DNA of 53,738 nt from UBA12079 sp964608745 (GCA_964608745.1 CAZSPC010000003.1:1-53738), one strand, 5' to 3'. Counted from the stretch's first letter, positions 32,205-39,829 are shown. The notes: generated by a model not told the origin, from the letters alone. Numbers and translations are program-made.

Positions 32205-33422
32205 ATGTTTGATTTTTTATCAAAATCTAAAACTAAAAATGGCGTTGTGGTTGTTTTGGACGTTGGAACTGCCAGTGTAGCTGGTTGTTTGGTTTTACTG
32301 TCGGAAAATAAAAAACCCCGTATTTTGTATAAAGCACGAAAAGATGTGCCTATGCAAGATGATGTAACCGAGAAAAAATTAACCAAAGCAATGATAAAAT
32401 CTTTGAAGGTGGTTGTGAAGGAGTTAGAAAAAGATGGTTTAAAGCATTTAAATTTCCTGAAATTAAGAGACAAGCATATTAAACAAGTTTTCTGTTTTCT
32501 TGCTTCTCCCTGGTATGTATCTCAGACTATTGTGACAAATATAAAAGAAAAAAAAGAATTTAATATAACCCAAAAATTACTTGATTCGATAAATACTAAA
32601 GAAACAGAAAACTTTATAAAATCTGAATTAAATGAAAATTCGAAATTTACTGGTGATAAAGCATCTGTTGAAATCTTGGATAACAAAATTCTTCAAACAA
32701 AACTAAATGGATATTCTATTGATAATCCTATTAAATATAGAACAAATAATTTTGAGACCACAATTTTTATTTCTATGTCTCAAAAAAATGTTTTGGATCA
32801 GATCAGAAAAGTTGTTGAAAGAAAATTTGTATCTCATAATATTCATTTTCATTCTTTTGGGCTAGGTTCTTTTTTGGTTTTGAGAGATATTTTTAAAGAA
32901 GATGATTTTCTGTTTTTGGATATGGGGGGTGAAATTTCTGATATTTTATTTGTTAAAAATGGAGTTTTGCAAGAAACTTATTCTTTTCCAATTGGTAGAA
33001 ATGTTTTTATAAAAGAAATAATGAATTCTTTGGGTGAGAGTTACGAAACAGCAGTATCTCGTTTGAGAATTCATCATAAAGAAGAGGTAGATGAGCAGTT
33101 GGTAAGTGTTTTGTCTGAATTAAAAAATAAATGGATTCGAGAATTGGAAGAAGGTATGCTCAAATTATCTTCTGGTGGTTTATCTCCTAGGAATATATTT
33201 TTAATGACTGATGATGATATGATGGGTATTATTACAAAAACAATTAAAGAAGCAAGGTTTGAGAAGTTAGTTTTCCCAAATTATAACGAGGCTGCAAACT
33301 TAGTCCAGATAGATTTTGATAAACTAAAAGAATTTTGTGTATGCGGAGCAAGGGATGTTGATATTTTTCTCAGTTTAGAGACTATATTTGTGAATCGTTT
33401 ATTTGAGTTAGCTAACGATTAA
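32205..33422 (+). CDS. Actin-like ATPase, FtsA/PilM type
   Basis: 405 residues with the actin/Hsp70 nucleotide-binding motifs of FtsA and PilM: phosphate-1 VVVVLDVGTASVAGCL (about residues 14-29) and phosphate-2 DDFLFLDMGGEISDILF (about 233-249). A domain resembling SHS2/1C lies between (KHIKQVFCFLASPWYVSQTI). No membrane helix; no obvious C-terminal amphipathic tail. FtsA would tether FtsZ, PilM would support type IV pili. The gene immediately downstream codes for a single-pass membrane protein, the arrangement seen for PilM with PilN, but that partner is not recognisably PilN, so the choice is open. Confidence 0.75.
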   Translation: MFDFLSKSKTKNGVVVVLDVGTASVAGCLVLLSENKKPRILYKARKDVPMQDDVTEKKLTKAMIKSLKVVVKELEKDGLKHLNFLKLRDKHIKQVFCFLASPWYVSQTIVTNIKEKKEFNITQKLLDSINTKETENFIKSELNENSKFTGDKASVEILDNKILQTKLNGYSIDNPIKYRTNNFETTIFISMSQKNVLDQIRKVVERKFVSHNIHFHSFGLGSFLVLRDIFKEDDFLFLDMGGEISDILFVKNGVLQETYSFPIGRNVFIKEIMNSLGESYETAVSRLRIHHKEEVDEQLVSVLSELKNKWIRELEEGMLKLSSGGLSPRNIFLMTDDDMMGIITKTIKEARFEKLVFPNYNEAANLVQIDFDKLKEFCVCGARDVDIFLSLETIFVNRLFELAND

Positions 33423-33490
33423 ATTTATAGATTCGTATTGGATATTTTTATTATATTTATGATATTATATTCATGTTAGATAACTATAAA

Positions 33491-33580
33491 ACCACTGACA
33501 CATGACCATTGATTACTGACCAAAATTTTTTGCTTTGCTAAAAATTTGTCAAATGTCAAATGTTAAATGTCACAGGTCAT
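33491..33580. repeat. Heptamer arm-core-arm element (TCAAATG type)
   Basis: Left arm 33491-33518: ACCACTG, ACACATG, ACCATTG, ATTACTG. Core about 33522-33547: AAAATTTTTTGCTTTGC then TAAAAATTT. Right arm 33549-33576: TCAAATG, TCAAATG, TTAAATG, TCACAGG. The right arm overlaps a false upstream start (33560) and ends 10 nt before the ATG at 33587. Confidence 0.85.
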
Positions 33581-33586
33581 AAAATT

Positions 33587-34876
33587 ATGCCAAAAAATAT
33601 TCTTCAAGACATAAATCCACCAAAAAAAAGATCTATTCGAGATATTCCTTTAAAAAATGGTGAAAAAAAGAGTAAAAAGAGTAAGAACAGAAAAGCTCTG
33701 TCTGATTTTTCAGGTCCAGTCGAAGGTATAAAATCTGCAAAATCAATTTCATCTTCAAGATGGCCTTGGTATGTTGGTATTGTGGTAGTCTTATTAATTT
33801 TGGTTATCACACCAATGATTTTTTCAAGCGCAAGTATATTAATTACTCCAAAACAAACTAATCTAGAATTTGATGGTTATTTTAATGCATCAGATAAAAT
33901 TGATAACAATATTCCTTATACTGTTTTCACTTATGAAGATATTGGTTCAGAAACTACCCAAGAATTTACAGAGAAAGAGGTGGAGAGAAAAGCATTTGGC
34001 GAGATTATAGTTTTTAATTCATATAATTCATCTTCACAAAGATTAGTAAAAAATACTCGATTTGAAACACCGGATGGTAAAATTTACCGGATCCAAAAAT
34101 CTTTGGTAGTTCCTGGAAGAACAGTTGATGGGGGAGAGGTCATTCCAGGAAGTGTTGTTGCAACTGTTTATGCTGATGAACCCGGAGATAGATACAACAT
34201 TGACTTAACTGATTTCACAATTCCTGGATTTAAAGGGACAGATCGTTTTAGTAAATTTTATGCAAGGTCGAAGACAAAAATGACAGGTGGTTTTTCTGGT
34301 GTTATGAAGGTTATTGACGAAGGTATGGAAAATAAAATGAGGGATGACACCCGGGCTATAAAAGAAAAAGAATTAAAAGAACAAATTTATTCAAAAATTC
34401 CTGAAAATTTGGTATTGTTTGCTGATGGAATTTATACAGACTATGAATCACAACCAAATGTTGATATGGGTGATTCTGTAGCTGTTGTTGAAAAAGTTAT
34501 CTTGAAAGCTGTTTTGTTTGATAAAAATACTTTTGGGAATTATATAGCTCAATATGTAATGCAAGATGAGTACTTTGGGAATGTCGAAATTGATAATATA
34601 GAAGACTTATCTTTTGAAATTGATAATAAAGAAAATATTCTCCCATGGGAAGATTCAATTTTTGGTTTTAATTTAAATGGTATTGCAAACTTTGTTTGGG
34701 TATTTGATGAAAATAAGTTAAAAACAGATTTTGCCGGTAAAACAAAAAAAGAAACTAATAGTATTTTATCTGCTTATAAGGGAATAACAGAAGCAGAAGT
34801 GAGTATTAGTCCATTTTGGAAAATTAGATTTCCAAAAAATACAGATAAGATAAAAATTGAGAGATTGGCATACTAA
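33587..34876 (+). CDS. Single-pass membrane protein, conserved-looking, function unknown
   Basis: 429 residues. A basic Ser/Lys-rich cytoplasmic part (1-60) precedes one membrane helix (about 63-83, WYVGIVVVLLILVITPMIF). The large outside part contains IIVFNSYNSSSQRLVKNTRF and TPDGKIYRIQKSLVVPGRTV, then GSVVATVYADEPGDRYNIDL and FTIPGFKGTDRFSKFYARSK; such patterns resemble baseplate-J/beta-sandwich proteins common in reduced genomes, but I cannot name the family. An ATG at 33560 lies within the heptamer arm and would add nine repeat-encoded residues, so 33587 is chosen. Likely partner of the FtsA/PilM-like protein upstream. Confidence 0.78.
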   Translation: MPKNILQDINPPKKRSIRDIPLKNGEKKSKKSKNRKALSDFSGPVEGIKSAKSISSSRWPWYVGIVVVLLILVITPMIFSSASILITPKQTNLEFDGYFNASDKIDNNIPYTVFTYEDIGSETTQEFTEKEVERKAFGEIIVFNSYNSSSQRLVKNTRFETPDGKIYRIQKSLVVPGRTVDGGEVIPGSVVATVYADEPGDRYNIDLTDFTIPGFKGTDRFSKFYARSKTKMTGGFSGVMKVIDEGMENKMRDDTRAIKEKELKEQIYSKIPENLVLFADGIYTDYESQPNVDMGDSVAVVEKVILKAVLFDKNTFGNYIAQYVMQDEYFGNVEIDNIEDLSFEIDNKENILPWEDSIFGFNLNGIANFVWVFDENKLKTDFAGKTKKETNSILSAYKGITEAEVSISPFWKIRFPKNTDKIKIERLAY

Positions 34877-35220
34877 TATACAAATAATACGAATACAGCA
34901 AATAGGATAACAAATTTTAGAAAAACAAAAAATATTTTTAAACTAGATTTTATTAACGACGTAGAGCGAGAACAATAGAAAAACGTAACGAAGTGGAGTT
35001 TTTCTATTGTCGAGCCGAGAAGTTAATACAGGTAAATACCTCGATGCTCTGCATCGAAGATGGTACAAGCGAAGCGAGTTCCATAATACCCCGGAGCTCT
35101 GCTCCGAGGATCCTTTATTTAATAAATTTACTTTATTTCTAATAAAATTTTAAAAAATAATATTTGTAGGCTATTCGTATCATTAGTATAATTCGTAGAT
35201 TGGTATGTTTACCTCAAAGA
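34877..35220. repeat. Large nested inverted-repeat region before infA
   Basis: A gene-free 430-bp gap. Outer arms built on 9-mers: ATACAAATA, ATACGAATA (34880-34897) against TATTCGTAT, CATTAGTAT (35172-35189). Next inside, AT-rich arms ending TTTTATTA (about 34930-34953) and TAATAAAATTTT (35139-35152). Then ATTAAC / GTTAAT enclosing ACAATAGAAAAAC / GTTTTTCTATTGT (34971-35010). Three short palindromes with TCT or similar loops follow: TCGATGC-TCT-GCATCGA (35041-35057), GCGAAGCG (35070-35077) and CGGAGC-TCT-GCTCCG (35092-35106). Confidence 0.7.
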
Positions 35221-35263
35221 CTTGCAAAAAAATAACATTTTTGCTAATATTACGGGGTTAAAT

Positions 35264-35272
35264 TGATATACT
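35264..35272 (+). promoter_or_regulatory. Extended -10 promoter of infA
   Basis: TG-A-TATACT. No convincing -35. Start of the ribosomal protein/infA unit, leader about 28 nt. Confidence 0.5.
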
Positions 35273-35306
35273 CTGGTGTTTAGGGTATGTCAGTTGTTTT
35301 ATATTA

Positions 35307-35525
35307 ATGAATAAACAAGATCAAAACGATTTAAATGTTAACGGAGTCGTTGTTGAAGCTCTTCCCAACACAATCTTTCGTATTGAGTTGGAAAATGGAG
35401 AAGAAACAATGGCTTATTTGTCTGGTCGGATGAGGAGGTTTAGGATTCGTGTTCTTATTGGCGATAAGGTGTTAATTAAGACAGATCCTTACGGAGGAAA
35501 GGGGAGAATAATTAAAAGATTATAA
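35307..35525 (+). CDS. infA: Translation initiation factor IF-1
   Basis: 72 residues, standard length, one S1/OB-fold domain. IF-1 occupies the ribosomal A site during initiation and helps IF-2 and IF-3. Typical phrases are VNGVVVEALPNTIFRIELEN and GEETMAYLSGRMRRFRIRVL followed by IGDKVLIKTDPYGGKGRIIKR. It is the first gene of the infA-rpmJ-rpsM-rpsK-rpsD-rpoA-rplQ cluster, the usual bacterial order. It carries its own extended -10 promoter. Confidence 0.97.
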   Translation: MNKQDQNDLNVNGVVVEALPNTIFRIELENGEETMAYLSGRMRRFRIRVLIGDKVLIKTDPYGGKGRIIKRL

Positions 35526-35536
35526 AAAATAATCTT

Positions 35537-35660
35537 TTTAGCGTTTAGCGTTTAGCGTTTAGGGTTGTAGGGATGAATTTTACCTTTGGTAAAATTCATT
35601 AAAGAAAGATCTTTGATTTTTTTTGCCTATACCCTAAACGCTGTACGCTAAGCCCTTAAT
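35537..35660. repeat. Heptamer arm-core-arm element between infA and rpmJ (TTTAGCG type)
   Basis: Left arm 35537-35564: TTTAGCG three times, then TTTAGGG. Core 35573-35599: ATGAATTTTACC-TTT-GGTAAAATTCAT, perfect. Right arm 35626-35660: CCTATAC, CCTAAAC, GCTGTAC, GCTAAGC, CCTTAAT. rpmJ ATG is 4 nt after the arm. The same heptamer is used before rpoA. Confidence 0.9.
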
Positions 35661-35664
35661 AATA

Positions 35665-35781
35665 ATGAAGGTAAAAGCATCAGTTAAAAAAGTTTGCGTT
35701 AATTGCAAGGTTGTAAGAAGGAAAGGAAGCCTTCGGGTTATTTGTAGGGCTAATCCTCGTCACAAACAACGCCAGCGCTAA
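35665..35781 (+). CDS. rpmJ: 50S ribosomal protein L36
   Basis: 38 residues: MKVKASVKKVCVNCKVVRRK, then GSLRVICRANPRHKQRQR. The zinc ribbon C11, C14, C27 and H33 is of the complete (C+) type. Standard length and position after infA. There is no ribosome binding site; a heptamer arm ends 4 nt before the ATG. The stop codon is part of the base of the intercistronic structured element that follows. Confidence 0.96.
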   Translation: MKVKASVKKVCVNCKVVRRKGSLRVICRANPRHKQRQR

Positions 35782-35902
35782 TAATTTCAAAATCGACGAA
35801 CTTCGGTTTTAATTTGGCAAGAATATCACTCACTGTACTTTGAATACACCTCCTGATATTCTCACCAAATTAAAACCGAATTTCATCCAATTTTGAAACT
35901 AT
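35781..35902 (+). other. Intercistronic structured element, copy 1 (rpmJ-rpsM)
   Basis: Base helix ATAATTTCAAAAT (35781-35793) with ATTTTGAAACTAT (35890-35902). Internal loop ACGAACTT (35796-35803) facing AATTTCATC (35879-35887). Second helix CGGTTTTAATTTGG with CCAAATTAAAACCG. Tip GAATATCA / TGATATTC enclosing a loop with GTACTTTGAATACACCT. Confidence 0.8.
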
Positions 35903-35934
35903 TAGGAATTTAAGTAAAAAGACTAATAAAAGGT

Positions 35935-36315
35935 ATGCGTATACTTGGTATAACAATCCCAGAAGAAAAAAGATTAGAAATTGGTTTAACCGCTCTGTAT
36001 GGAGTGGGCCGTTCGCTTGCTCATGAAATTTTAGATAAAGCGAAAGTAGATTATGGTAAAAAATCAAAAGACTTAAAATCAGCAGAAGAAAATAAAATAA
36101 GGGAAATTGTTGAACAATATAAAATTGAGGGAGATTTAAAAAGAGAGGTTGCAGGAAATATCAAAAGATTAAAAGATATTAGTTCTTACAGAGGATCTAG
36201 ACATACAAAAAGATTGCCAGTGAGAGGTCAAAGTACAAAAACAAATTCAAGAACAGTTAGAGGAAATGTTCGAAAGACTATGGGGTCAGGGCGAACAAAA
36301 GTAGATAAAAAATAA
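35935..36315 (+). CDS. rpsM: 30S ribosomal protein S13
   Basis: 126 residues; S13 sits in the head of the small subunit and contacts the P-site tRNA and L5. Typical sequence: MRILGITIPEEKRLEIGLTA then LYGVGRSLAHEIL (helix-hairpin-helix region) and the basic tail SYRGSRHTKRLPVRGQSTKT, NSRTVRGNVRKT. The C-terminal tail is complete. Normal place in the cluster between rpmJ and rpsK. Copies 1 and 2 of the intercistronic element flank it. Confidence 0.97.
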   Translation: MRILGITIPEEKRLEIGLTALYGVGRSLAHEILDKAKVDYGKKSKDLKSAEENKIREIVEQYKIEGDLKREVAGNIKRLKDISSYRGSRHTKRLPVRGQSTKTNSRTVRGNVRKTMGSGRTKVDKK

Positions 36316-36440
36316 ATTATCCCAGAATTGCCGAACTTTGATTTTATTTGTACAGGAATGTCAGTCGTCGTACTTTCAAATACACCTTCTTCCATTCCTA
36401 CCCAAATAAAATCAAATTTCATCCAATTTTGAAATAATTT
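36314..36440 (+). other. Intercistronic structured element, copy 2 (rpsM-rpsK)
   Basis: Base helix begins in the rpsM stop codon (AAATTAT ... AGAATTG with CAATTTTGAAATAATTT). Internal loop CCGAACTT facing AATTTCATC. Second helix TGATTTTATTTG / CAAATAAAATCA. Tip GGAATG / CATTCC with loop phrase GTACTTTCAAATACACCT, nearly the same as copy 1. Confidence 0.8.
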
Positions 36441-36451
36441 TTAGTAAAACG

Positions 36452-36883
36452 ATGGGTAAAAAAAGAATTATAAAAAAATCAGGAGGAGATAAATCTTTAA
36501 AAACAAGATCATTATCTCGGGTACCAAAAAAGAAGCTATCTTCTGGTGTTTTGCATATTCAATCTACTTATAATAATAGTCGGGTGTCATTAACAGATGA
36601 AAAAGGAAATATGATCTGTTCTTCATCCAGTGGATCACTTGGTTTTAAAGGGGCAAAAAAGGGAACTCCTTTTGCTGCTGCAAAAGCAGGGGAATTGATC
36701 GGAGAAAAAGCAAAGATGATGGGGGTTAAAGAGGCAAAAGTAATTGTGAATGGTGTTGGAGCCGGAAGAGAATCTTCTATCAGAGCTTTTCTTTCAACCA
36801 GCGGTGCAAATATTATATCAATCAAGGACGTGACTCCGGTGCCACATAATGGGCCAAGACCAAAGAAACCAAGAAGAGTTTAA
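36452..36883 (+). CDS. rpsK: 30S ribosomal protein S11
   Basis: 143 residues; S11 lies on the platform of the small subunit near the mRNA exit. Recognisable: GVLHIQSTYNNSRVSLTDEK, GNMICSSSSGSLGFKGAKKG, TPFAAAKAGELIGEKAKMMG and the C-terminal DVTPVPHNGPRPKKPRRV, which is highly conserved. A short basic N-terminal extension (KKRIIKKSGGDKSLKTRSLS) is somewhat longer than in model species. Standard cluster position. Confidence 0.97.
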   Translation: MGKKRIIKKSGGDKSLKTRSLSRVPKKKLSSGVLHIQSTYNNSRVSLTDEKGNMICSSSSGSLGFKGAKKGTPFAAAKAGELIGEKAKMMGVKEAKVIVNGVGAGRESSIRAFLSTSGANIISIKDVTPVPHNGPRPKKPRRV

Positions 36884-37000
36884 ATTATTCTAAAATTGGC
36901 GAACCTCGGTTTTAATTTTTAATAAATTTGCGGTTACCCGGTAACCCCAGAAAATTTATTAAAAATTAAAACCGAATTTCATCGAATTTTTAAATAATTT
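36882..37000 (+). other. Intercistronic structured element, copy 3 (rpsK-rpsD)
   Basis: Base helix AAATTATTCTAAAATT with AATTTTTAAATAATTT. Internal loop GCGAACCT facing AATTTCATC. Second helix CGGTTTTAATTTTTAATAAA with TTTATTAAAAATTAAAACCG. The tip is the palindrome GGTTACCCGGTAACC (36932-36946) in place of the GTACTTT loop of copies 1 and 2. Confidence 0.82.
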
Positions 37001-37027
37001 TTTCAAAAAAATAAAAATATTAAAAAA

Positions 37028-37633
37028 ATGAAGTTAAAAAAATACAAAATAGGAAGAAGGTTAGGAGCGAGCGTTTTCGACAAATGTCAAACGCAGAAGT
37101 TTGCTTTGTCTGAGCAAAAGAGGGGTAGTGGAAGACCTAAAAGAAGAAAACAAATTTCTGATTACGGTTTTCAGTTACTTGAAAAACAAAAAGTGAGATT
37201 TACTTATGGGTTGAAAGAAAAGCAATTAGTGAATTATATGAAAGAGGTAATGAGTAAAAAGGGTGTGAATGTTTATGATGAATTATATAAAAAACTGGAA
37301 TCGAGATTGGATAATGTTGTTTATAGATTTGGCTTGGCAGAAACAAGAGCAAAAGCAAGACAAATGGTAAGCCATGGACATATTGTGGTGAATGGAAAAA
37401 AACTGAATATCCCCTCATACTCTGTGAATTTGGGGGAAACGGTTGGCATAAGAGCTCAGAGTCAAGGAAAAGCTTTGTTTGAAAATTTGGAAGAAAAAAT
37501 CAAGAATAGTAACATCCCAACTTGGCTTTCATTTGATATTAAGAAAAAACAAGGAAAAGTTGTTGGAGTGCCGAAGATGATGGACGGAAAGGAGTTTAAT
37601 CTTAGGCAGGTATTTGAGTATTACAGTAGGTAA
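37028..37633 (+). CDS. rpsD: 30S ribosomal protein S4
   Basis: 201 residues; S4 is a primary assembly protein of the 30S body. The S4 RNA-binding domain is at about 90-155 (LESRLDNVVYRFGLAETRAK, ARQMVSHGHIVVNGKKLNIP). The N-terminal part has YKIGRRLGASVFDKCQTQKF, without the four-cysteine zinc site found in some S4 forms (a zinc-free C- form). The ending IPTWLSFDIKKKQGKVVGVP with VFEYYSR is usual. In other bacteria S4 represses its own operon through mRNA pseudoknots; the structured gaps here could serve a similar end, which is only inference. Confidence 0.97.
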   Translation: MKLKKYKIGRRLGASVFDKCQTQKFALSEQKRGSGRPKRRKQISDYGFQLLEKQKVRFTYGLKEKQLVNYMKEVMSKKGVNVYDELYKKLESRLDNVVYRFGLAETRAKARQMVSHGHIVVNGKKLNIPSYSVNLGETVGIRAQSQGKALFENLEEKIKNSNIPTWLSFDIKKKQGKVVGVPKMMDGKEFNLRQVFEYYSR

Positions 37634-37752
37634 TCCCAAAACTAGCGACCTTCGTTTCTTTTTTCTCAAATTTCCATTCACCTTATTCTAAGATAAGGCT
37701 TACGAAAATTTTTCGAAAAAATAAACGAATCTCATCTAGTTTTGAAATTACC
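37629..37752 (+). other. Intercistronic structured element, copy 4 (rpsD-rpoA)
   Basis: Base helix GGTAAT ... AAAACTAG (includes the rpsD stop) with CTAGTTTTGAAATTACC. Internal loop GCGACCTT facing AATCTCATC. Second helix CGTTTCTTTTTT.. with ..AAAAAATAAACG. Tip CCTTAT / ATAAGG. More diverged than copies 1-3, but the loop is still recognisable. Confidence 0.72.
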
Positions 37753-37853
37753 CTGAGAAGTAGATAGAAATTTCAAAAATAAAAAATATACTGATAAAAA
37801 ATTAATTTGGCAGACAGGTATTTATAAGTTAACTTTTATCAAAATAATATTGA
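37753..37853. other. AT-rich spacer before rpoA
   Basis: Nothing firm. GATAAAA (about 37794) can pair with TTTTATC (about 37835), and TTGGCA (37807) could be a -35 without a good -10. Confidence 0.3.
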
Positions 37854-37954
37854 GCGTTTAGCGTCTAGCGTTTAGGATTGTAGGGAATAAATTTTGGCTA
37901 AAGCCAAAATTTAAAAAATCTATAACCCTAAACGCTAAACCCTGAACCCTAATT
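37854..37954. repeat. Heptamer arm-core-arm element before rpoA (GCGTTTA type)
   Basis: Left arm 37854-37881: GCGTTTA, GCGTCTA, GCGTTTA, GGATTGT. Core 37889-37912: AAATTTTGGC-TAAA-GCCAAAATTT. Right arm 37927-37954: CCTAAAC, GCTAAAC, CCTGAAC, CCTAATT. rpoA ATG starts 6 nt after the arm. Confidence 0.9.
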
Positions 37955-37960
37955 AAAATT

Positions 37961-38935
37961 ATGTCAGACTACAACATAGTATTACCATCACAACCACAAG
38001 TCTCCACAGAGGAGGGTTTTAAGGGTGAATATAAAATTGATGGTCTTTATCCAGGATATGGCTATACTCTTGGTAATTCACTGAGAAGAATTATTCTATC
38101 TTCTTTGCCGGGGGCAGCTATTACCTCTGTAAAAATTGATGGCGTTAATCATGAATTTTCTACTATCAACGGTGTCAAAGAAGACGTTATTAATATTTTG
38201 TTGAATTTGAAGAAGATAAAGATAAAAATGTTGACCGATGAACCACAAGAATTGACTCTTAAAATAAAAGGTATTAAAGATGTGACTGCAAAAGATATTG
38301 AAACTCCTGGACAAGCTGAAATTTTAAATCCAGATCAACACATTGCAACAATTACCAATAAGACAACTACATTAGATATTCGAATGACTGTTGAAAAAGG
38401 TTTGGGATATATTTCAAAAGATGATTTGAAAACTGGAAAAAACGAAATAGGTGTTATTACTATGGATGCATTCTTTACTCCAATTAGAAGAGTAAGCTAT
38501 GAAGTTGAAAATATGCGTGTTGGAGATAGAACAGACTTTAATAGGTTGAAAATTTTTATTGAAACCGATGGAACACTACTTCCAAGAGAAGCTTTGGAGA
38601 ATTCAATTGATATTATGATTCAGCAATTGCGAGCAGTTGTTGGTTTTAAGAAGGAAGAGGAAGAAATAATTGAAGAAAAAAATATCGAAGAAGAAAGCGA
38701 GGATGGTGATAAGGAAAAGGACGATATTGAATTTTTAAAAACAAGGATTGATACACTAGATATGTCAGCGCGAACAGTTAATGCTTTGTCTTCGGCAAGT
38801 ATCAGGACTGTTGGCGGTTTGGCTAAGAAAAAAGAATCAGACCTACTTGAATTAGACGGTTTGGGAGATAAAGGATTACAAGAAATTAAAAGAGCTTTGA
38901 GTAATTTTGGAATAGTATTAAAGCAAGACAAGTAA
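37961..38935 (+). CDS. rpoA: DNA-directed RNA polymerase alpha subunit
   Basis: Alpha subunit, whose dimer starts assembly of RNA polymerase and whose C-terminal domain binds UP elements and activators. 324 residues, normal. N-terminal domain: YTLGNSLRRIILSSLPGAAI, TSVKIDGVNHEFSTINGVKE and EVENMRVGDRTDFNRLKIFI. An acidic linker (EEEEIIEEKNIEEESEDGDK) leads to the C-terminal helix-hairpin-helix domain (LDMSARTVNALSSASIRTVG, LLELDGLGDKGLQEIKRAL). The start has no ribosome binding site and lies next to a heptamer arm. Confidence 0.97.
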   Translation: MSDYNIVLPSQPQVSTEEGFKGEYKIDGLYPGYGYTLGNSLRRIILSSLPGAAITSVKIDGVNHEFSTINGVKEDVINILLNLKKIKIKMLTDEPQELTLKIKGIKDVTAKDIETPGQAEILNPDQHIATITNKTTTLDIRMTVEKGLGYISKDDLKTGKNEIGVITMDAFFTPIRRVSYEVENMRVGDRTDFNRLKIFIETDGTLLPREALENSIDIMIQQLRAVVGFKKEEEEIIEEKNIEEESEDGDKEKDDIEFLKTRIDTLDMSARTVNALSSASIRTVGGLAKKKESDLLELDGLGDKGLQEIKRALSNFGIVLKQDK

Positions 38936-38954
38936 AATTTTCAAAGAAAATTTC

Positions 38955-39057
38955 AGATTTAAGATTTAAGATTTAAGAATTAAGCAAAAATTTTGGCTTT
39001 GCCAAAATTTTTCAAACAGATTCTTAAATCTTAAATCTTAAATCATAAATCTAAAAA
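38955..39057. repeat. Heptamer arm-core-arm element before rplQ (AGATTTA type)
   Basis: Left arm 38955-38982: AGATTTA three times and AGAATTA. Core 38986-39012: AAAAATTTTGGC-TTT-GCCAAAATTTTT, perfect. Right arm 39024-39051: TTAAATC three times and ATAAATC. The rplQ ATG at 39059 follows directly. The clearest example in the window. Confidence 0.92.
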
Positions 39058-39058
39058 C

Positions 39059-39415
39059 ATGTTACACCACAAAAAAGGAAGAAAATTAGGACGAGTTACA
39101 AAACAAAGAACTGCCTTGTTGCGTTCTTTGGCTATTTCTCTAGTAAAACACGGAAAAATTATAACGACTGAAGCAAAGGCAAAAGAACTCCGACCTTTTA
39201 TTGAAAAACTGATTACAAAAGGAAAAGATAATTCTGTTACATCAAAAAGATTAGTAAATTCTAGACTAGGAAGCGGAGGAAAAGATGCAACAAAGAAAAT
39301 TTTTGAAGAAATTGCTCCAAAATACAAAGATAGAGATGGGGGTTATACTAGAGTATTGAAATTAGTACCAAGAACAGGAGATGGAAGCAAAATGGCAGTA
39401 ATTGAATTGGTGTAA
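39059..39415 (+). CDS. rplQ: 50S ribosomal protein L17
   Basis: 118 residues, standard. L17 lies at the peptide exit side of the large subunit. MLHHKKGRKLGRVTKQRTAL and LRSLAISLVKHGKIITTEAK are the conserved N-terminal part; GGYTRVLKLVPRTGDGSKMA is the typical end. Standard partner downstream of rpoA. Preceded immediately by a heptamer arm. Confidence 0.97.
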   Translation: MLHHKKGRKLGRVTKQRTALLRSLAISLVKHGKIITTEAKAKELRPFIEKLITKGKDNSVTSKRLVNSRLGSGGKDATKKIFEEIAPKYKDRDGGYTRVLKLVPRTGDGSKMAVIELV

Positions 39416-39422
39416 GGTATAT

Positions 39423-39450
39423 TTGCAAAAAGTTGCAAAATAACTATAAT
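39423..39450 (+). promoter_or_regulatory. Putative rplM promoter
   Basis: TTGCAA (39423-39428), 16 bp, TATAAT (39445-39450). It starts 8 nt after the rplQ stop and gives a leader of about 10 nt. Confidence 0.6.
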
Positions 39451-39466
39451 TAGCAAAATAAAAATT

Positions 39467-39809
39467 ATGCAATATAAAATTGATGCAAAAGGAAAAAAGT
39501 TAGGAAGAATCGCCAGCGATGTGGCTGCTTTGTTAATGGGGAAAAATGATCCAAATTTTCAAAGAAACCAGGTAGCTAATGTTAAAATAGAGATTGAAAA
39601 TGTTTCAGAAATGGATATTGATACAAAAAAATTAGATAATAAGGAGTATCAAAGATATTCTGGATATCCAGGAGGTCGAAAAGTGAGAAAGATGAAAGAG
39701 GTTATTGAAAAAAAAAGGATATGCTGAAGTTTTTGAGAAGGCAGTATATGGAATGTTGCCAGCAAATAAATTAAGAGCAAAAATAATGAAAAATCTTATA
39801 ATAAAGTAA
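39467..39809 (+). CDS. rplM: 50S ribosomal protein L13, frame broken at an A9 run
   Basis: L13 is an early assembly protein of the large subunit. The first frame reads MQYKIDAKGKKLGRIASDVA to VIEKK and then runs off into RIC and a UGA at 39725-39727. The correct ending continues in another frame after the A-run: GYAEVFEKAVYGMLPANKLR, AKIMKNLIIK, stop at 39807-39809. Removing one of nine A at 39708-39716 restores a 113-residue L13 with the family's KK..EVFEKAVYGMLP motif. Since L13 is essential and rpsI follows, the options are a sequencing/assembly error or slippage of polymerase or ribosome on A9. The product is shorter than the usual 142 residues, the missing part being an internal N-terminal segment. 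Confidence 0.9.
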
Positions 39810-39829
39810 AATTTTTAATAAAAATTTCG

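Noticed and set aside
33560..33586. Longer start for the membrane protein at 33587
   Set aside because: The nine extra codons are the heptamer arm itself.
38955..39057. CRISPR-like array from regularly spaced short repeats
   Set aside because: Units are 7 bp in direct tandem without spacers, and no cas genes are present. These are simple heptamer arms.
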